From: JAAZDN01 sp964440875
GTDB lineage: Bacteria; Bacillota_I; Bacilli_A; Erysipelotrichales; Erysipelotrichaceae
Direction of reading: 5' to 3'
NCBI GenBank assembly: GCA_964440875.1
Contig: CAYTTS010000002.1
Span: 1 to 56,872, forward strand
Length of the DNA stretch: 56,872 nt
In this document: piece after piece, positions 7,293 to 15,507 of the stretch
Layout of the letters: each line of letters begins with the position of its first letter
Position numbering within the stretch: position 1 is the stretch's first letter
The notes under the pieces: model-generated
The model's database searches: none
What the model saw: only the letters and a program-made list of their open reading frames with translations
What the model was told of the DNA's origin: nothing
Made by a program: the position numbers and the translations under genes

Positions 7293-9680
7293 ATGAACTT
7301 AAGTTATAATTGGTTAAAAGAATATGTAGATATAAATATTACTCCTGAAGACTTAGCTAGTGAGTTAACATTGGCGGGACTTGAGGTTGAACAAATATCA
7401 TACTTGGCTAATGCGAGTAATTTAGTTATTGGTGAGGTTTTAGAAGTTAGTGATCACCCGGATGCTGATACACTTAAAGTAACAAAAGTTGATATTAAAG
7501 ATGAGATATCACAAATTGTCTGTGGAGCACCAAATGTTGCTGTTGGGCAAAAAGTAATTGTTGCTAAAGTTGGAGCTAATGTAAACGGATTAAAAATAAA
7601 AGATGCAAATATCCGTGGTGTTGCATCAAGTGGAATGATTTGCTCACTAAGCGAATTAGGTGTTTCTGAAAAACTGTTAAGTGAAGAACAACTTAAGGGT
7701 ATTGAAGTTCTAGATAATGATGCAGTTGTCGGAAATGAAAATGTTTTGGAATACTTAGGATTAGATGATGCGATAATTGAGATTGATTTAACACCAAACC
7801 GTACTGATTGTCTTTCAATGTTTAATCTTGCGCATGAAGTTGCGGCAATATTAGATCAAAAAGCAAAGATCCCAAATATTAATGATAATAGCGGAGGCAT
7901 TAAAACTGACTTAGTAGTTACAAGTGAAACTGATAAAAGCCTACAAGTTTTAGGTAAAATTATTGGAAATGTAGAAATTAGACCATCAGTAAAATGGATG
8001 GAAGACGTATTGCGTGCAAATAATATGCAAGCGATTAATAATGTTGTTGATATTAGTAATATCGTTATGTTAGAAACAGGACAACCATTACACTTCTATG
8101 ACTTAGATAAGTTAGCTAAAAAGGAGTTAATTGTTAAGTCAGGTATTAAAGCTAAATATACTGCGTTAGATGAAGAAGAATATAATATTAGCGAAAATGA
8201 TTTAGTTATCACATCTAACGACGATATAATTGGTATTGCAGGTATCATTGGTGGCGATGATAGTAAGATTGTCGATAATACTAAGTCTATCTTAATAGAA
8301 GCTGCACATTTTGACTTAGTCTCGATAAGAAAGAGTTCTCGTGACTTAAATATTAATAGTGAAGCAAGTAGCCGTTTCTCTAAAGGAATTGATCCAAATG
8401 CACCGTCGTATGCACTAAACCGTGCGGTTGATTTATTAATTGAGTATGCAAGTGCTAGTGATCTTGAAGAAACAGTTGTTTATAATAAACAAGATTTAAA
8501 TGAGAAAGTCCTAGAAACAAGCGTTAAATATGTTGATGAAAGATTAGGTATTGAATTAAGTGAGGATGAGATTGTTGAAATTTTTGATCGTCTTAACTTT
8601 AAACCACTTAAAAATGCAGATAAGATTCAAGTAAGTATTCCAACATATCGCTTAGATATTAAATCGGAAGTTGATCTTAGTGAGGAAGTTGTAAGAATTT
8701 ATGGTGTTGATAAATTGCCTGCGACACTTCCATTAGTTCGTATGAGTACAAACTTAGACAGTGATCAACAAAGAATTAAGGCAAGCTTAGAGTCACTATT
8801 ATTAGGTAGTGGAACGAGTGAAATCATTAGTTATTCACTAGTATCAGATAAGCATTTAAAATATAGTTTAATGCCGATCGGTGAGCCTGTTGAATTAAGT
8901 AATCCTATCAGTATTGATAGGAAGTACTATCGAACATCATTATTCTCGAGTATGCTAGATGTAATTAGTTATAATGAAGCTCGTGGAAATGATCAATATG
9001 CACTATATGAAATTGCTAACGTATATAGCGATGATAATGATAGTCAAGAACGTCTAGTAATTGCTTTATCACAAAATCGTAATAAGAGTGCATGGCAAGA
9101 CTTAATTGATGTTGAGAGTTACTTTACATTTAAAGGAAGAATAATTTCAATATTATCAAAACTTGGAATAAATGAACAAAGAGTTAGAATTAAAGAGAAT
9201 AATAGCGATAAAGTAAATCTACATCCATACCAAAGTGCAGAAGTTTATATTGATAATAAACTATTTGGACTTTTAGGTAAAATTCATCCAAAATTAGAAG
9301 AAGAATATGATATAAAAACTGCGATTGTTGGTGAGTTTAATCTAAATGTAATTTATGAAGCGAAAAAATCAAAAGTTAAGTTTACTCAAATACCAAGATA
9401 TCCTGGTGTTAGTCGTGACATTGCTTTAATTGTTGAAGATGATTTAGCGAGCGAAAACTTAATTAAAACGATTATTAAGAGTGGAAGACCACTAGTTAAG
9501 AGTGCGGAAGTGTTTGATGTTTATGAAGGAAGTAATATTGAGGAAGGTCATAAATCAGTTGCGATTAGAATCTTCTATCAATCATTAGAAAAGACTCTGA
9601 CGGATAAAGATGTCAATGAAGTTCATGAAAATATTGTCGGCTCACTAATAAAGTCGTATAATGTAACATATCGAAAGTAG
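7293..9680 (+). CDS. pheT: Phenylalanine--tRNA ligase beta subunit
   Basis: A 795-residue protein of normal family length. Domain order: EMAP/OB-fold tRNA-binding domain (about 40-150), B3/B4 editing domain (about 210-380), B5 domain (about 400-470), catalytic-like core, and an FDX-ACB anticodon-binding domain at the C-terminus (about 700-795, starting near the YPGVSRDIAL segment). It forms the heterotetramer with PheS and removes mischarged Tyr-tRNA-Phe. A strong SD (taggagg) precedes it. It is controlled by the upstream T-box. Confidence 0.97.
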   Translation: MNLSYNWLKEYVDINITPEDLASELTLAGLEVEQISYLANASNLVIGEVLEVSDHPDADTLKVTKVDIKDEISQIVCGAPNVAVGQKVIVAKVGANVNGLKIKDANIRGVASSGMICSLSELGVSEKLLSEEQLKGIEVLDNDAVVGNENVLEYLGLDDAIIEIDLTPNRTDCLSMFNLAHEVAAILDQKAKIPNINDNSGGIKTDLVVTSETDKSLQVLGKIIGNVEIRPSVKWMEDVLRANNMQAINNVVDISNIVMLETGQPLHFYDLDKLAKKELIVKSGIKAKYTALDEEEYNISENDLVITSNDDIIGIAGIIGGDDSKIVDNTKSILIEAAHFDLVSIRKSSRDLNINSEASSRFSKGIDPNAPSYALNRAVDLLIEYASASDLEETVVYNKQDLNEKVLETSVKYVDERLGIELSEDEIVEIFDRLNFKPLKNADKIQVSIPTYRLDIKSEVDLSEEVVRIYGVDKLPATLPLVRMSTNLDSDQQRIKASLESLLLGSGTSEIISYSLVSDKHLKYSLMPIGEPVELSNPISIDRKYYRTSLFSSMLDVISYNEARGNDQYALYEIANVYSDDNDSQERLVIALSQNRNKSAWQDLIDVESYFTFKGRIISILSKLGINEQRVRIKENNSDKVNLHPYQSAEVYIDNKLFGLLGKIHPKLEEEYDIKTAIVGEFNLNVIYEAKKSKVKFTQIPRYPGVSRDIALIVEDDLASENLIKTIIKSGRPLVKSAEVFDVYEGSNIEEGHKSVAIRIFYQSLEKTLTDKDVNEVHENIVGSLIKSYNVTYRK

Positions 9681-9689
9681 GAAAGAAAT

Positions 9690-10412
9690 ATGGGAAGAGC
9701 GTTTGAAGTAAGAAAAGCCTCAATGGCAAAAACCTCAGTTGCAAAGTCCAAGGTTTATTCAAAGTTTGGAAAAGAAATTTATATGGCAGCCAAAAATGGT
9801 GAGCCTAGTATAGAGATGAATGCTGAGTTATCACGCCTTGTTGACAAGGCGAAGGCAGCACAAGTACCTGCTGACATTATTAATCGTGCAATTGAAAAAG
9901 CAAAAGGATTAGATGATGAGCATTATGATGAATTAAGATATGAAGGTTTTGGTCCAGGTGGAGCGACACTAATTGTTGATACTTTAACTAATAATGTTAA
10001 TAGAACAATTGGAGAAGTTAGAAACTGTTTCACAAAGACTGATAATAAGTTAGGTGTTAGTGGAAGTGTTACATTCAACTACACACAAGCTGGAATATTA
10101 GGCTTTAGTGCTGATGTAAGTGAAGATGATGTATTGGAATCACTATTAATGAGTGATGTTGATGTTATTGAGGTAGAGAAGGAAGATAATGATATCTCGG
10201 TAATTGTTAGCTTTGTTGATCTACATAATGCTCAGCTTGCAGTTGAAAAAGATTTCAATGTAGAAAAATTTGAAGTAAACGAAATGCAAATGATTCCAAA
10301 TGACTACATCACTTTAAATGATGAAGATCGTAAGAATTTTGATAAACTAATGTTAATGTTGGAAGAATGTGAAGATGTAAATAACGTTTATCATAATGTT
10401 ATTTTAGATTAA
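9690..10412 (+). CDS. yebC: YebC/PmpR family protein (TACO1-like)
   Basis: A 240-residue protein with the family N-terminus (MGRAFEVRKASMAKT) and the central GFGPGG motif. Members were first described as DNA-binding regulators; later work on YebC and mitochondrial TACO1 supports a ribosome-associated role helping translation through difficult stretches such as polyproline. It lies nine bases after pheT and probably shares the T-box transcript, which fits a translation role. The length is normal and nothing is missing. Confidence 0.93.
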   Translation: MGRAFEVRKASMAKTSVAKSKVYSKFGKEIYMAAKNGEPSIEMNAELSRLVDKAKAAQVPADIINRAIEKAKGLDDEHYDELRYEGFGPGGATLIVDTLTNNVNRTIGEVRNCFTKTDNKLGVSGSVTFNYTQAGILGFSADVSEDDVLESLLMSDVDVIEVEKEDNDISVIVSFVDLHNAQLAVEKDFNVEKFEVNEMQMIPNDYITLNDEDRKNFDKLMLMLEECEDVNNVYHNVILD

Positions 10413-10443
10413 GGTATTAAATAGAATACAGGAGGAGATTCGA

Positions 10444-11265
10444 ATGGATAGAAGACAGATTTACGCGAAAACAGATGCTTTTGTAAAAGGTAGATGGCTA
10501 TCATTTATGCTGGTAAGTGTTATTTCAGGTATTATTACTGCACTTATCACGATGGCTATATTTACTTTAATTATTGGGCCTAACATAGTTTTAATTGAAC
10601 TGTTACCAACAATGGAAGTGGAAGAAGTTATGGCTGCGTTACTTGTTATTATTTCCAGTTTATCAGTATCAGCTAGTTTAAGCTCAATCTTTTATGTAAT
10701 TGTTCAAGCAGGCTTAGAGATGAGCTCACTAGATGCTTATGTAAATGGTGGTAAAATAACACTATCAAGTACATTTAATAAGATAAAAAATAATTTTGTT
10801 TCGATAATTGTAGCTGGAATGATAATGTTAGTTATTAATTTTCTACTTTCATTCTTTGACTTCCTGAGTGTTTTTTCATTAATTATTATTCCGATAATAT
10901 CTTATATGATGATATTTACATTCTTTACAATTGAAGATAAAGTTGCGGATAATGGTGTTGACGCAATTAAAGAAAGTTATAGAAGATCTAATGGTCATAA
11001 ATTTGATTTATTCATTGTTCAAATGAATTATGCCCTAAAACCACTATATGGTCTCTTAGTTGTTATCTTTGGCTTATTCTTTATTAATGTTTCACCAACA
11101 TTGTCTGGACTAATCATTATGACTGGATTTATCGTTAGTTTGGTATTAGCGCTTAAATATAGACCGTATAGAACGATGTCTTTAGCGGTTTATTATCGTG
11201 AGTTAAAAATAATGAATCGAGAAGTTGACGAAGTTATCGTTGATATCGAAGAAGAAATATTATAA
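10444..11265 (+). CDS. DUF975-like multi-pass membrane protein
   Basis: A 273-residue protein with about five or six membrane segments (around 20-45, 65-90, 118-145, 150-165, 200-240). It has the DUF975 pattern: a short charged N-terminal helix ending KGRWLS, and a cytoplasmic loop DGVDAIKESYRRSNGHKFDLF. The function of the family is unknown. An ideal SD (aggagg) precedes the ATG. It follows yebC by 31 bases and may be the last gene of the pheST transcript, which then ends in hairpins at 11276-11297 and 11362-11404. Confidence 0.75.
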   Translation: MDRRQIYAKTDAFVKGRWLSFMLVSVISGIITALITMAIFTLIIGPNIVLIELLPTMEVEEVMAALLVIISSLSVSASLSSIFYVIVQAGLEMSSLDAYVNGGKITLSSTFNKIKNNFVSIIVAGMIMLVINFLLSFFDFLSVFSLIIIPIISYMMIFTFFTIEDKVADNGVDAIKESYRRSNGHKFDLFIVQMNYALKPLYGLLVVIFGLFFINVSPTLSGLIIMTGFIVSLVLALKYRPYRTMSLAVYYRELKIMNREVDEVIVDIEEEIL

Positions 11266-11275
11266 CAAATTTAAA

Positions 11276-11297
11276 AGAGACCAAGATAGTGGTCTCT
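11276..11297 (+). terminator. Hairpin immediately after the DUF975 gene
   Basis: A perfect seven-base-pair stem (agagacc/ggtctct) with an eight-base loop, 11 bases after the stop codon. It has no T run, so it may be an mRNA 3' stabiliser rather than the true terminator. Confidence 0.5.
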
Positions 11298-11361
11298 GTT
11301 AGGTTGAAGCTAAATAAAAATAGATTTATATTTTAATCGGCTTAGATATCTAAGTCTTTCT

Positions 11362-11404
11362 GGATACGTTCGGTATTATACCAATGAACGTATCCTTTTC
11401 TTTT
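11362..11404 (+). terminator. Strong intrinsic terminator for the pheST-yebC-DUF975 transcript
   Basis: ggatacgttc (11362-11371) pairs exactly with gaacgtatcc (11386-11395). An inner ggta/tacc extends the stem, and a T-rich tail (ttttctttta) follows. Confidence 0.8.
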
Positions 11405-11525
11405 ATCTTTATATTAAGTTTTTTCTTATATATTAGTCTTAATTTATGATTGAGAGTAATTTCATGAATATGTTCAAATTACTCCTTTTAATCTATTATG
11501 CTCTAACTGTATGCTTACACATGAT

Positions 11526-11560
11526 AAAAACCCCTTTCTCCTCGTTGGGATTTAGGGGCT
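11526..11560 (-). terminator. Terminator of tmcAL (minus strand)
   Basis: Read on the minus strand, an agcccct arm pairs with aggggt across a loop of about 18 bases and is followed by five U. It lies 24 bases past the tmcAL stop. Confidence 0.65.
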
Positions 11561-11583
11561 CATATCATTAATGTTCTCTTTTT

Positions 11584-12702
11584 TTAAATGTCGTTATAGA
11601 ATTTATTATCCTTGTATATTATTGGGCCTTTAAACTGTCTGTTATATATTCGCTCTTGTTTCTCTTTATCCATCATAGAGATGTAGAGTGCAGTACTCTT
11701 TAACTCACAATCACGGTAAACCTTATTTAAATGCTTAAACTTACTGACTACTTTAACTTCGTTATCAATTAAGTGTCGCATATATTTTTGGCCTATCTCA
11801 TTAAAGCCAAGAACTTTAAGTTCATTTAGCGCTGGTAGATTATCTAAGTCTTCTTGTGTTATATCACTCAACATAAATACAAGAGTTCTATTTATTCTGG
11901 CTCTTGTGTATCTTCTACTAACACAACTTTCCATAAAGCTTTCATAGTCAAAGTTAACTCTTGCTTGTTTGATCAAACTATTTTCAATACCTTCGGCAAA
12001 TAATCCGAGCGTATTTAAGTATTCATTTCTTGCTGTTGAGAGTTTTGTTTTAATAATTGGGAAGAAGTCACTCATAAAGACTTTGTTTTCTTCTAGATTA
12101 TCCATTGGAGTATATTTTTGAAAATCTTTTTTATCCTTGATTAATTTTCTTATAACACTAGCACTTGAAATGTCTAATTCGCCACTATTATCTCTTTGTA
12201 GTATAACTGGTTTTATCTTTGTTTTCTTTAAGGCTTTAAGATAGGCTACACCTAAAATATCATTAGGCGAGAAGCTTTGCGATAAAATACTGTATGCCTT
12301 TGGATATGAAGTTCCATCACTCATCTTCTCTTTTAGATTATCAACATTAACATTTAATTCGGAAAATGTTTTTAGTGCTTCAAGATCATTTATCTCACTT
12401 CCAAAGACAATGTAATCACATTTGGCTAATTCAAGCAGTTGTACAGATGCTTCTGCGAAAATACTGGCATTTTGATTAACTAAGACAAAGGGTATTTCTA
12501 TTACTAAATCAACTTCATTTAATAAAGCTGTTTTAACTCTTTCATATTTTTCTATTATAGCTGGTTCACCACGTTGAACGAAGTTTCCTGACATAACTGC
12601 AATTAAGATATCACAATTAGTTTTCTCTCTTGCGTACCGTATATGTTTTAGGTGTCCGTTATGGAGTGGGTTATACTCAACTACTATTCCTGTAACTATC
12701 AT
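11584..12702 (-). CDS. tmcAL: tRNA(Met) cytidine acetate ligase
   Basis: A 372-residue member of the TmcAL (YlbM) family. The N-terminal nucleotidyltransferase fold shows VEYNPLHNGHLKH, the HxGH ATP-binding motif, and SGNFVQRGEPA, a family signature. The enzyme activates acetate with ATP and makes N4-acetylcytidine at the wobble position of elongator tRNA-Met, which improves AUA decoding accuracy. A weak SD (tggtgat) precedes the start. Divergent from yceD-rpmF; in Bacillus ylbM also lies next to ylbN-rpmF, so synteny supports the call. Confidence 0.93.
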   Translation of the reverse strand: MIVTGIVVEYNPLHNGHLKHIRYAREKTNCDILIAVMSGNFVQRGEPAIIEKYERVKTALLNEVDLVIEIPFVLVNQNASIFAEASVQLLELAKCDYIVFGSEINDLEALKTFSELNVNVDNLKEKMSDGTSYPKAYSILSQSFSPNDILGVAYLKALKKTKIKPVILQRDNSGELDISSASVIRKLIKDKKDFQKYTPMDNLEENKVFMSDFFPIIKTKLSTARNEYLNTLGLFAEGIENSLIKQARVNFDYESFMESCVSRRYTRARINRTLVFMLSDITQEDLDNLPALNELKVLGFNEIGQKYMRHLIDNEVKVVSKFKHLNKVYRDCELKSTALYISMMDKEKQERIYNRQFKGPIIYKDNKFYNDI

Positions 12703-12939
12703 ATTATCACCATCAATAATATAACATATACAAATGAAATATGGTATATCAACACGATATTAAGCAAGTGACACTTTGTAAGCACTCTTAAGGACTTACT
12801 GCTTTGTTGGACTTAATTATGTGTCATTATTAATGTGCTTTGATAAGTTCTTTAAAGTGTTAGTATAAGACTATCTTTTTTGTTGAAAATAGTATATTAT
12901 TTAATAGCGAAAGAATGTTTAGCATTTCGTTGCTTTGTA

Positions 12940-12968
12940 TTGACTAATTGCTATTTATGTCATACAAT
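12940..12968 (+). promoter_or_regulatory. Promoter of yceD-rpmF
   Basis: TTGACT (12940-12945) and TACAAT (12963-12968) with a 17-base spacer. Transcription would begin about 20 bases before the ATG at 12997. Confidence 0.8.
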
Positions 12969-12996
12969 ATAAGTCGTTAATGAAATGAGGTATCTT

Positions 12997-13506
12997 ATGA
13001 AATGGTCACTGGGAGAATTATCTATCGATAATAATCAAAGGATGCACTATGATTTCACACTGAATCTAGATATAAGCGAATTTGATTATATTGAACGATT
13101 ACGTGGTATTGATACATTACACATTAATGGGGTCTGGTATTATGATGAGATTAATGATCATCTATATACTGAATTCAATTTATCTGGAGATATAGTTGTT
13201 TTAGGATCAATGACACTTGTTGAGTTTGAACATCATATTGATGTTGATACTGTTGAGGTATTTGGCTTTGATCAACTAGATGATATAGCAGAACATTTAG
13301 TTTCTAATAATGAAGTAGATTTACTTCCAATTATTAAACAATTAATAGTTGCGAATATACCAGTTAAGATTTATGAAGAGAATTTAGAATATCCTAAGGG
13401 TAAAGGTTGGGAAGTAGTAAGTGAAGCTGATTTAGCTTTAACTGAAGAAACGCCTATTAACCCGAAAATGGCCAAAATATTAGAACTTGAAGTAGAAGAT
13501 GACTAG
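12997..13506 (+). CDS. yceD: YceD family protein (DUF177)
   Basis: A 169-residue acidic protein starting MKWSLGELS, the usual YceD/YlbN N-terminus. This supports the ATG at 12997 (with gagg six bases upstream) over the in-frame ATG at 12985, which has no RBS. Family members are encoded next to rpmF throughout bacteria, and in plants and E. coli are linked to 23S rRNA accumulation. The Cys pair found in some members is absent here. RpmF follows after 11 bases. Confidence 0.9.
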   Translation: MKWSLGELSIDNNQRMHYDFTLNLDISEFDYIERLRGIDTLHINGVWYYDEINDHLYTEFNLSGDIVVLGSMTLVEFEHHIDVDTVEVFGFDQLDDIAEHLVSNNEVDLLPIIKQLIVANIPVKIYEENLEYPKGKGWEVVSEADLALTEETPINPKMAKILELEVEDD

Positions 13507-13517
13507 GAGGTGTTGAA

Positions 13518-13679
13518 ATGGCAGTCCCAAAAAGACGTAGTTCGAAAACTAGAACAAGAAAAAGACGTACTCATAAAAAGTTAAGTCCAGTAACAATCGT
13601 AAAGTGTGAAGCTTGTGGTGGTTTTAAAAAGCCACACCATATGTGCGAATGTGGTTACTATGAAAAACAAAACGCATAG
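13518..13679 (+). CDS. rpmF: 50S ribosomal protein L32 (bL32) with shortened zinc knuckle
   Basis: A 53-residue protein starting MAVPKRRSSKTRTRKRRTH, the standard L32 basic N-terminus. The zinc ribbon has Cys30-x2-Cys33 but then Cys43-x-Cys45, with one residue between the second pair where most L32 proteins have two. All four Cys remain, so Zn binding is plausible with altered geometry. Strong SD (aggaggtg). It is transcribed with yceD and followed by a strong terminator. The call is secure despite the small size. Confidence 0.96.
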   Translation: MAVPKRRSSKTRTRKRRTHKKLSPVTIVKCEACGGFKKPHHMCECGYYEKQNA

Positions 13680-13688
13680 TATAAACCT

Positions 13689-13712
13689 AGCTATCTAAGG
13701 ATAGCTTTTTTT
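13689..13712 (+). terminator. Terminator of yceD-rpmF
   Basis: agctatc (13689-13695) and gatagct (13700-13706) enclose a taag loop and are followed by seven T. Confidence 0.93.
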
Positions 13713-13726
13713 ATATTTATACATAT

Positions 13727-13757
13727 AAAAACTAAACTTATAAGTTTAGTTTTTTTT
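13727..13757 (+). terminator. Second, tandem terminator before mraZ
   Basis: A perfect 28-base palindrome (aaaactaaactta followed by its complement) runs into a tract of T. The stem is AT-only except for two C-G pairs, so it is weaker than the one before it. It isolates mraZ from rpmF readthrough. Confidence 0.7.
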
Positions 13758-13791
13758 GTTTCTTTTACTATACATAAAAAGTATTAAAGTG

Positions 13792-13797
13792 TATAAT
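13792..13797 (+). promoter_or_regulatory. Promoter -10 of the mraZ (dcw) operon
   Basis: Perfect TATAAT, with only a weak -35 (tataca, 13769-13774) 17 bases upstream. It abuts the first GTGG repeat, so the start site (about 13804) lies inside the MraZ operator. Confidence 0.7.
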
Positions 13798-13798
13798 A

Positions 13799-13832
13799 GT
13801 GGTAGTTAGTGGCATTAAGTGGTAGAAAGTGG
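13799..13832 (+). promoter_or_regulatory. MraZ operator: four GTGG repeats at exact 10-bp spacing
   Basis: GTGG occurs at 13799, 13809, 13819 and 13829, one helical turn apart, each followed by an AT-rich spacer. MraZ is known to bind tandem GTGG/TGGG-type repeats upstream of its own gene. The array starts two bases after the -10 box and its last repeat overlaps the ribosome-binding site (gtggtga) of mraZ. Binding would therefore block promoter clearance and possibly translation. Confidence 0.88.
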
Positions 13833-13841
13833 TGAAATATC

Positions 13842-14273
13842 GTGTTTATTGGAGAATATCGACACAATTTAGACTCAAAAGGCAGAATAATTATACCTGC
13901 TAAATTTAGAGAGCAATTATCCAATAACATTATATTGACTCGTGGATTGGATGGTTGTATCACTGTATATACATTAGAACAGTGGAAAGAAATTTACGAA
14001 CAACTAAAAAAACTACCTACAACTAAAAAAGAAGCACGTATGTATATTCATATGTTAACTGCAAAAGCAGCGGAAGTAGAGATTGATCGCCAAGGTAGAG
14101 TTCTAATTCCAGCAAGTTTAGTTGAAGCCGCAAAAATAAATAAGGAAAGTGTAATAGTTGGAGCCTTCGACCACATTGAAATTTGGTCAGAAGAACTTTG
14201 GGATACTTACTACGATGAAGCAAGTGATTCATTTGCAGATATCGCAGAAGCACTTACGGACTTTATAATATGA
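13842..14273 (+). CDS. mraZ: Division/cell wall cluster transcriptional regulator MraZ
   Basis: A 143-residue protein with two tandem AbrB-like swapped-hairpin halves. Each has the signature loop: DSKGRIIIPAKFR near residue 10 and DRQGRVLIPA near residue 80. It forms a ring-like oligomer and binds the GTGG repeats upstream. It starts with GTG at 13842, eight bases after ggtga. The UGA stop overlaps the rsmH start (ATGA), so the two are translationally coupled. Confidence 0.96.
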   Translation: MFIGEYRHNLDSKGRIIIPAKFREQLSNNIILTRGLDGCITVYTLEQWKEIYEQLKKLPTTKKEARMYIHMLTAKAAEVEIDRQGRVLIPASLVEAAKINKESVIVGAFDHIEIWSEELWDTYYDEASDSFADIAEALTDFII

Positions 14274-15196
14274 TGAATAAACATATTAGTGTTCTTCTTG
14301 AAGAGAGTCTAGAAGGTTTAAATATTAAACCAAATGGCATCTATGTTGATGGAACCCTAGGTCGTGGCGGTCACAGTAGGGAAATATTAAAGTTATTAAA
14401 TGATGAAGGTAGATTAATTGCCTTTGATAAAGATGATGAAGCAATAAATGAAGTAAATATCGATGATAAGAGATTTCAAATTATTAAAAGTGATTTTAGA
14501 AACATTAAGAGTGAATTAGAAAATATCGGAATAGATAAAGTTGATGGAATCTTACTAGATATTGGAGTATCTTCACCACAGTTTGATAATAAAGAACGTG
14601 GATTTAGTTATAGATTTGATGATACTTTAGATATGCGAATGGATAGAAATCAAAAGCTAAATGCTTATATAGTCGTTAACAAATATAGTGAAGATGACTT
14701 AGTTGAAATTTTCTATGATTATGGCGAAGAGAGATATGCTAGAAGTATCGCAAGAAAAATAATCGCATTTAGAGAAGATAGACCAATAAGAACGACATTT
14801 GAACTTGTTGATATTATTAAATCAGCATTACCAAATAAAGTGTTGAATAAAAAGGGACACCCTGCTAAACAAGTATTCCAGGCAATAAGAATTGAAGTAA
14901 ATGATGAGCTTGGTGCACTTAAACAAGTAATTGCAGATGGAGCAACTGTATTAAATAAAGAGGGGAGAATGGTAATAATTACCTTCCACTCATTAGAGGA
15001 TAGAATTGTTAAGAAGATGTTTAGAGACTTAGCGGATGGAGATAAAATTGATCCAAGAATACCTATTATGCCAGATCAAATTAAAGAGAGTGATTACACT
15101 TTAATCACAAGAAGGCCAATAATAGCTAGTAAGGAAGAATTGGAGCATAATAAGCGATCTAAGAGTGCTAAATTAAGAGTAATAGAAAGGGATTAA
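14270..15196 (+). CDS. rsmH: 16S rRNA (cytosine1402-N4)-methyltransferase
   Basis: A 308-residue SAM-dependent methyltransferase. Motif I (YVDGTLGRGGHS) and LLDIGVSSPQ are clear, and GHPAKQVFQAIRIEVN is the typical RsmH signature. It methylates C1402 of 16S rRNA at the decoding site. Two ATG codons overlap the mraZ stop (14270 and 14273); the first is used here and the SD is weak, consistent with coupled translation. FtsL follows after two bases. Confidence 0.96.
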   Translation: MMNKHISVLLEESLEGLNIKPNGIYVDGTLGRGGHSREILKLLNDEGRLIAFDKDDEAINEVNIDDKRFQIIKSDFRNIKSELENIGIDKVDGILLDIGVSSPQFDNKERGFSYRFDDTLDMRMDRNQKLNAYIVVNKYSEDDLVEIFYDYGEERYARSIARKIIAFREDRPIRTTFELVDIIKSALPNKVLNKKGHPAKQVFQAIRIEVNDELGALKQVIADGATVLNKEGRMVIITFHSLEDRIVKKMFRDLADGDKIDPRIPIMPDQIKESDYTLITRRPIIASKEELEHNKRSKSAKLRVIERD

Positions 15197-15198
15197 TT

Positions 15199-15498
15199 AT
15201 GGCTAAAATTAAGAGAAAAAGAAGACCAACGATATTAGTATATGCACTTGCATTATTATTTGTGAGTTTAACTGCTTACACATTTTCAGCGATTTTTTTG
15301 AAACAGTATAATACTGATTTATCAGTTAATATTCAACAAAACGAAGCTAAAATTAAATCACTATCTACTGAAATGGAAGCTTTACAAGTTGAGATAGATA
15401 AACTTGCTACTAAGAGTAAGGTTGCAGATGCTATTAAAAATGAAGAGATGGAAGTTAATAAGGATAATATAGTCTATATTAACGGTAACTCTGATTAG
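15199..15498 (+). CDS. ftsL: FtsL-like cell division protein
   Basis: A 99-residue bitopic protein. A basic cytoplasmic tail (MAKIKRKRRPT) is followed by one membrane segment (about 12-33) and an extracytoplasmic coiled coil (about 38-75). Sequence similarity in this family is low, so the call rests on topology and on its place between rsmH and the class B PBP, the normal ftsL position. FtsL joins DivIC/FtsB and DivIB/FtsQ in the septal complex that activates PBP2b-FtsW. Confidence 0.85.
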   Translation: MAKIKRKRRPTILVYALALLFVSLTAYTFSAIFLKQYNTDLSVNIQQNEAKIKSLSTEMEALQVEIDKLATKSKVADAIKNEEMEVNKDNIVYINGNSD

Positions 15499-15507
15499 GG
15501 TTTATAA

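Larger units (their letters stand above)
11298..11583. other. Gene-free stretch between the DUF975 gene and tmcAL
   Basis: No credible gene on either strand. The stretch holds a 14-base palindrome (cttagatatctaag, 11341-11354), a plus-strand terminator (11362-11404), a nine-base-pair hairpin (gagtaattt 11454-11462 with aaattactc 11476-11484, then CTTTT) and the minus-strand terminator of tmcAL (11526-11560). Confidence 0.7.

Noticed and set aside
11464..11574. 36-codon ORF starting at 11464 on the plus strand
   Set aside because: It has only a weak RBS, overlaps the tmcAL terminator hairpin and has no promoter; likely chance in AT-rich DNA.
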